Below are positions 16,179-18,938 of a stretch of 18,938 nt of DNA, in pieces. The DNA comes from Bifidobacteriaceae bacterium (GTDB lineage: Bacteria > Actinomycetota > Actinomycetes > Actinomycetales > WQXJ01), in assembly GCA_031279575.1 (NCBI GenBank), contig JAITIG010000131.1, forward strand, positions 1 through 18,938, read 5' to 3'. Within the stretch, counting starts at the first letter, position 1. Every line of letters begins with the position of its first letter. The notes below the pieces were generated by a model that saw nothing but the letters and a program-made list of their open reading frames with translations, was not told the origin of the DNA and did not search any database. The translations under genes were made by a program, and so were the position numbers.

Positions 16179-16496
16179 TCAGGCCGCCTTTCGGCGCCGG
16201 GTGGCGCGTTGGCGCGGGGCCAGGCCCTCCTGGGCCCGCAGCAGCGCCAGCGGGCTGACTTCGGGTTCGGGTCTGAGGCCGAGGGCCCAATCGAGCCGGC
16301 CCAGGGCCCGGGCCACCCGGATGACAGTGCGCAGAGTGGACCCCCGGCCCGCCTCGAGGCTTTTGAGGGCGCTGAGGCTGACGTTGGAGTTGCGGGCCAG
16401 GCTGGCCTGGTCGATGTTGGCCTCCAAGCGCAGGGCGCGGAATTGCGCGCCCAACTCCCGCTCCAAGTCTGGCGTGGTGGCGGGCGTAGCAGTCAC
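16179..16496 (-). CDS. hipB: HipB-like Xre-family antitoxin
   Basis: The 105-residue DNA-binding protein is expected to neutralise HipA and repress the operon. A helix-turn-helix of the Cro/C1 type spans about residues 15-68: ELGAQFRALRLEANIDQASLARNSNVSLSALKSLEAGRG, then a stabilising helix. The C-terminus is basic (QRATRRRKAA). GTG 16496 is the start. No Shine-Dalgarno precedes it, but TATAGT (16504-16509, minus) is placed exactly seven bases upstream, predicting a leaderless mRNA. It is immediately followed by hipA, the common order. No obvious HipB-type palindromic operator was recognised around the promoter. Confidence 0.92.
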   Translation of the reverse strand: MTATPATTPDLERELGAQFRALRLEANIDQASLARNSNVSLSALKSLEAGRGSTLRTVIRVARALGRLDWALGLRPEPEVSPLALLRAQEGLAPRQRATRRRKAA

Positions 16497-16503
16497 AAAT
16501 ACA

Positions 16504-16509
16504 ACTATA
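16504..16509 (-). promoter_or_regulatory. Candidate -10 element of hipBA
   Basis: TATAGT on the minus strand is close to the TATAAT consensus and the most AT-rich hexamer nearby. It lies seven bases before GTG 16496, so the transcript would begin at the start codon. Confidence 0.6.
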
Positions 16510-16719
16510 CCGCCCGAATCAAGCCCGTACAGCTTCTTTCCAAGCTATTGAGTTCCCAACGCCAGCCACCATCGCCTCGCCTTGCAGACGCGAACTCCGC
16601 TGGCGGCGCGGTCGAGATCGTCCAATGCCAAGGCCACCAGATCTGAACCGGGCCCCGGCCGCGAGGCCAACCGGCCCCAGCGGGGCGAGCCGGCCAAGCG
16701 CGGTCCCGTCCAACGGCGC

Positions 16720-16813
16720 GAGAGGCGCGCGGACGGCATCGCGCTGGTAAGGCGAGAGGCGCGCGGACGGCATCGCGCTGGTAAGGCGAGAGGCGCGCGG
16801 ACGGCATCGCGCT
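16720..16813. repeat. 34-bp tandem repeat, about 2.8 copies
   Basis: Two identical full units (16720-16753, 16754-16787) and the first 26 bases of a third (16788-16813) stand head to tail. Each contains GCGCGCGGACGGCATCGCGC. The third unit runs into direct-repeat copy B. The core is also in copy A and, as a 13-mer, at 570-582. Confidence 0.93.
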
Positions 16814-16848
16814 CCTAGGGCGCGCGGGGCGGGCGGCCGCGGCGGGGG
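16794..16848. repeat. 55-bp direct repeat, copy B (overlaps the end of the RHH gene)
   Basis: Same-strand partner of 14846-14900 with two mismatches. It overlaps the last codons of the ribbon-helix-helix gene. The mismatched CTAGG here supplies that gene's stop codon, whereas copy A has CCAAG at the same place. Together the two copies bracket hipBA. Confidence 0.9.
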
Positions 16849-17048
16849 AGCGGGCCGGCCTTGTTGGGGGACCGGCCCGCCGCCGCCAGCTCGCGCCGCA
16901 GCAGGTACTCGATTTGGGCGTTGACCGAGCGCAGGTCGTCGGCCGCCCAGCGGGCGACGGCCTGGTGGACCGCCGGGTCGAGCCGCAGCAGGACCGAGCG
17001 GCGCGCGCCGGCGCCGTCCGGGCCGCGGGCGGGGGCCGGATCGGTCAC
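16815..17048 (-). CDS. Arc-type ribbon-helix-helix DNA-binding protein
   Basis: The 77-residue protein has a compact ribbon-helix-helix core at residues 17-58: SVLLRLDPAVHQAVARWAADDL, then SVNAQIEYLLRREL. The alternating strand SVLLRL would contact DNA in a dimer. This sequence type is seen beside SPFH genes in actinobacteria and is sometimes labelled a HicB-like antitoxin, but no toxin partner is adjacent, so a regulator role is more likely. GTG 17048 overlaps the SPFH stop by four bases (GTGA), implying coupled translation. The basic tail RRGRPPRAP is encoded inside direct-repeat copy B, so the tail may have been altered by recombination. The palindrome at 18051-18066 is the obvious candidate target. 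Confidence 0.85.
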   Translation of the reverse strand: MTDPAPARGPDGAGARRSVLLRLDPAVHQAVARWAADDLRSVNAQIEYLLRRELAAAGRSPNKAGPLPRRGRPPRAP

Positions 17049-18028
17049 GCGTAAAGCGTGCCGGCGTTGATGACGGGGGTGGCGCGGGTGTCGCCGCTCA
17101 GCACCACCAGCAGGTTGGAGACCATGGCGGCCCGGCGCTCGTCGTCCAAGACCACGATCCCCTCCGCGTCCAAGCGGTCCAGCGCCTGGTGGACCATGGT
17201 GACCGCGCCCTCCACGATCAATTCGCGGGCGGCGATGATGGCGCCCGCCTGCTGGCGCTGCAGCATGGCCTGGGCGATCTCCGGGGCGTAGGCCAGCTTC
17301 GAGATGCGGCCCTCGATGATGTCGACCCCGGCCACGGCGACCCGGGCGGCCACCTCGGCCTGGAGCTCGCGCGAGACCTGCTCGGTCGAGCCGCGCAGCG
17401 TGACGGCGCCGGCCGGCCCGTCGTAGGGGTGGCTGGTGGCGACGTGCCGGAGGGCGGATTCGGCCTGGACCTCGACAAACTTGGTGTATTTGTCGACTGC
17501 GAAGCTGGCTTTGGCGGTGTCCGCCACGCGCCAGACCACAATCGCCGCGATGTTGACCGGGTTGCCGTCCGCGTCGTTGACCTTCAGCTCGCCGGTCTCG
17601 AAGTTGCGCACCCGGACCGACAGCTTGGAATGCAGGGTCAGCGGCATGGCCTGGTAGAACCCCGGCAGGCGGACGGTGCCCGCGTAGCGCCCGAAGAACA
17701 GCAGCACCTTGGTGGTCCCCGGCACCACCACGGTCCACCCGGTGCACAGCGCGGTCGCCGCCAGCGCGGCCGCCACCCCGGCGGCGATGGCGGCCGGGTT
17801 GGCCTCCGGGTCCTCCCACCAGCAGCCCTCGTCAGCCAGGCAGATCTCGAGCCGCTCGCCCTGGGCGGCGGTGAAGGCGGCGATGGCGCCCGCCACCAGC
17901 GCCAGCGCGATCAGGACCCCCAGCCAGCCGGGCAGGGTTCGGGCCGGCCGCTCGGCCACCTCGATTCGGGCCGCCTCCCCCAAGTCCGCCCCGCCGCCAG
18001 TGGACGATGCCGTCTGCTCAGTTGTCAT
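17045..18028 (-). CDS. SPFH/Band-7 domain membrane protein (slipin-like)
   Basis: SPFH proteins form membrane-associated oligomers or cages that organise lipid domains and often control proteases. The 327-residue product has a hydrophilic N-terminus, membrane segments at about 33-53 and 79-97 separated by a loop with two cysteines, then the SPFH domain: VVPGTTKVLLFFGRYAGTVR, VRVRNFETGELKVNDADGNP, VVWRVADTAKASFAVD, LAYAPEIAQAMLQRQQAGA. It ends with a conserved VSNLLVVLSGDTRATPVINAGTLY. ATG 18028 is preceded by AGGGGA (18035-18040, minus) at proper spacing; a TTG eight codons upstream is less likely. It heads an operon with the ribbon-helix-helix gene. A perfect palindrome lies just upstream. 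Confidence 0.92.
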   Translation of the reverse strand: MTTEQTASSTGGGADLGEAARIEVAERPARTLPGWLGVLIALALVAGAIAAFTAAQGERLEICLADEGCWWEDPEANPAAIAAGVAAALAATALCTGWTVVVPGTTKVLLFFGRYAGTVRLPGFYQAMPLTLHSKLSVRVRNFETGELKVNDADGNPVNIAAIVVWRVADTAKASFAVDKYTKFVEVQAESALRHVATSHPYDGPAGAVTLRGSTEQVSRELQAEVAARVAVAGVDIIEGRISKLAYAPEIAQAMLQRQQAGAIIAARELIVEGAVTMVHQALDRLDAEGIVVLDDERRAAMVSNLLVVLSGDTRATPVINAGTLYA

Positions 18029-18050
18029 GCCAAGTCCCCTCTCGTATAGC

Positions 18051-18066
18051 AAAGTGATATCACTTT
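18051..18066. promoter_or_regulatory. Perfect 16-bp palindromic operator candidate upstream of the SPFH operon
   Basis: AAAGTGATATCACTTT is a perfect inverted repeat in an otherwise GC-rich region. On the minus strand a further GTGATA lies eight bases upstream, giving GTGATA-AA-GTGATA-TCAC. Such regularly spaced half-sites are typical of ribbon-helix-helix operators. TATACG at 18043-18048 (minus) could be the -10, so a repressor bound here would cover the promoter spacer. Confidence 0.7.
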
Positions 18067-18124
18067 ATCACACGGCGGCCGACTGGCCAATCAGCCTCGC
18101 CCGCCGCCTCGGCCTTGCCGGCCC

Positions 18125-18196
18125 TGCCTTGCTGGCCTGGCCGGGTCGGCCTTGCCTTGCTGGCCTGGCCTGGTCGGCCTTGCCTTGCCGGGTCGG
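18125..18196. repeat. 28-bp tandem repeat, about 2.4 copies
   Basis: Two units (18125-18152 and 18153-18180) differ at one base. A third, internally shortened unit starts at 18181. The core is TGCCTTGCTGGCCTGG. It lies in the 230-bp gap (18067-18297) between the SPFH operon and the nitrilase gene, in which I see no coding sequence. Confidence 0.85.
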
Positions 18197-18297
18197 TTCG
18201 ACAGACCTTTGGCTCGGCCGGTTTGGCTCCGTCGGCGCGCCGGTGGCGAAGGCCGACTTCGGGGCGAAGGCTGCGCCAGCCTGGGCGCGGGCGGGCC

Positions 18298-18938
18298 TCA
18301 GGGCAGGGCGCGGGCGCGGGCCTCGGCCACGCGGGCCGGCTCGAGGCTGGCGAAAGCCAGGCCCTCCGGCTGATCGGCCAAGCCGGCCAGGACAACGCCG
18401 GTCGGGTCGACCACCATCGACCGGCCTATGGTGTCGCCGCCGCGGGCGCCCGCCGCCAGGACGTAAGCGCAGTTCTCAATCGCGCGGGCGCGCGCCAAGG
18501 TGACCCAGTGGTCCTCTTTGAACGGCCCGCGGACCCAGGCGGCGCTGAGCGCGAAGGCCTCGGCCCCCGCCCGCATCAAACGCCGGGCGTGCTCTGGGAA
18601 ACGCAATTCGTAGCAGTTGATCAGGCCAAACAGCACTCCGCCCAATTCCACGGGGGCGGGCGCGTCAATCGGCCCGGGTCGCGCCAAGGCGGACTCGCGG
18701 TAGGAGAAGGCGTCGTACAGCCTGGTCTTGGCCTGCCGGGCGACCTGCCGGCCGTCGGCATCGACCGCCAGCAGCACGTTGAACGGGCGCGGATCGAAAC
18801 CCGCCTCGGCCGAGGCGCCGCCGGCGGGCGGAACCGCGCCCAACCCGCTGCCCGCGCCGCCGGCGGCTGGGTCGGGAGCGGCCTCGGCGGGGGAGAAGCC
18901 GCCGGCCACGATGGCCAGGCCAAGCGAGCGGGCGGCAT
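18298..18938 (-). CDS. Carbon-nitrogen hydrolase (nitrilase superfamily), 5' end outside window
   Basis: Hydrolase of amide or nitrile C-N bonds. The family uses a Glu-Lys-Cys triad. The catalytic Lys is in QAKTRLYDAFSYRES (codon 18727-18729) and the nucleophile Cys in INCYELRFPE (codon 18613-18615). The Glu lies upstream of the window. The frame is open to the window edge and begins AARSLGLAIVAGGF, a typical internal nitrilase stretch, so the apparent ATG 18909 is internal and the gene is partial. About 35 Ala/Gly/Pro-rich residues are inserted after VAGGFSPAE, where relatives have a short loop. Substrate cannot be assigned; omega-amidase or deaminated-glutathione-amidase-like enzymes are the nearest types by motif. 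Confidence 0.9.
   Translation of the reverse strand, partial: AARSLGLAIVAGGFSPAEAAPDPAAGGAGSGLGAVPPAGGASAEAGFDPRPFNVLLAVDADGRQVARQAKTRLYDAFSYRESALARPGPIDAPAPVELGGVLFGLINCYELRFPEHARRLMRAGAEAFALSAAWVRGPFKEDHWVTLARARAIENCAYVLAAGARGGDTIGRSMVVDPTGVVLAGLADQPEGLAFASLEPARVAEARARALP

Larger units (their letters stand above)
16497..16814. other. Non-coding spacer upstream of hipB containing tandem repeats
   Basis: About 320 bp without a credible gene. Short minus-strand frames exist but are interrupted versions of the tandem repeat (34 bp is not a multiple of three) and lack ribosome binding sites. The part from 16510 to 16719 shows no recognisable feature apart from the hipB promoter at its edge. Confidence 0.6.

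Noticed and set aside
16505..16807. Nested minus-strand small frames (each beginning MPSARLSPYQ) before hipB
   Set aside because: They arise from the 34-bp tandem repeat being read in successive frames. No ribosome binding site, and identity is at the DNA level, not the protein level.
16720..16848. Possible CRISPR array
   Set aside because: Units are contiguous with no unique spacers, only about three copies, and no cas genes nearby.
16815..17048. RHH protein as a HicB-type antitoxin of a toxin-antitoxin pair
   Set aside because: No small toxin gene is adjacent; the partner is an SPFH membrane protein, so a regulator role fits better.

Overview
The window is one continuous, very GC-rich stretch of an actinobacterial chromosome (Actinomycetota; genus cannot be told from sequence alone). 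The evidence is the conserved core order recA-recX-miaB-miaA-dapF-hflX-lexA-nrdR-nrdJ, frequent GTG starts, actinobacterial-type LexA and NrdR operators, a B12-dependent (class II) ribonucleotide reductase, and several genes that seem to be transcribed without a leader. No phage, IS element, plasmid gene or CRISPR array is visible.

Layout. 1-688: tRNA-Pro(TGG) and tRNA-Gly(TCC), both on the minus strand. 689-1318: an alanine-rich protein of unknown function. 1319-7310 (+): recA with two candidate damage-responsive promoters, then recX, miaB, a DUF805-like membrane protein, miaA and dapF. 7307-9194 (-): a secreted, probably lipid-anchored beta-propeller protein and an RsmC/YbxB-like methyltransferase. 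The methyltransferase is divergent from hflX (9212-10651, +). lexA (-) is convergent with hflX and divergent from nrdR-nrdJ (11551-14840, +). 14901-16496 (-): a hipBA toxin-antitoxin pair bracketed by 55-bp direct repeats, with a 34-bp tandem repeat next to it. 16815-18028 (-): a translationally coupled SPFH/ribbon-helix-helix pair behind a perfect 16-bp palindrome. 18125-18196: a 28-bp tandem repeat. 18298-18938 (-): a nitrilase-family gene cut by the window edge.

How the genes work together. RecA, RecX and LexA form the SOS circuit: RecA filaments trigger LexA self-cleavage and RecX restrains RecA. recA carries a near-consensus LexA box. Closer to the gene it also has a sequence resembling the LexA-independent RecA-NDp (PafBC) promoter known from mycobacteria, in the same order as in Mycobacterium tuberculosis. 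MiaA and MiaB act in succession on A37 of tRNAs reading UNN codons. NrdR is expected to repress its own operon with nrdJ through two boxes 31 bp apart. The most accessory part is 14841-18297, where repeats, a toxin-antitoxin module and a small regulator with its likely operator lie together. That part is the best candidate for under-described biology.
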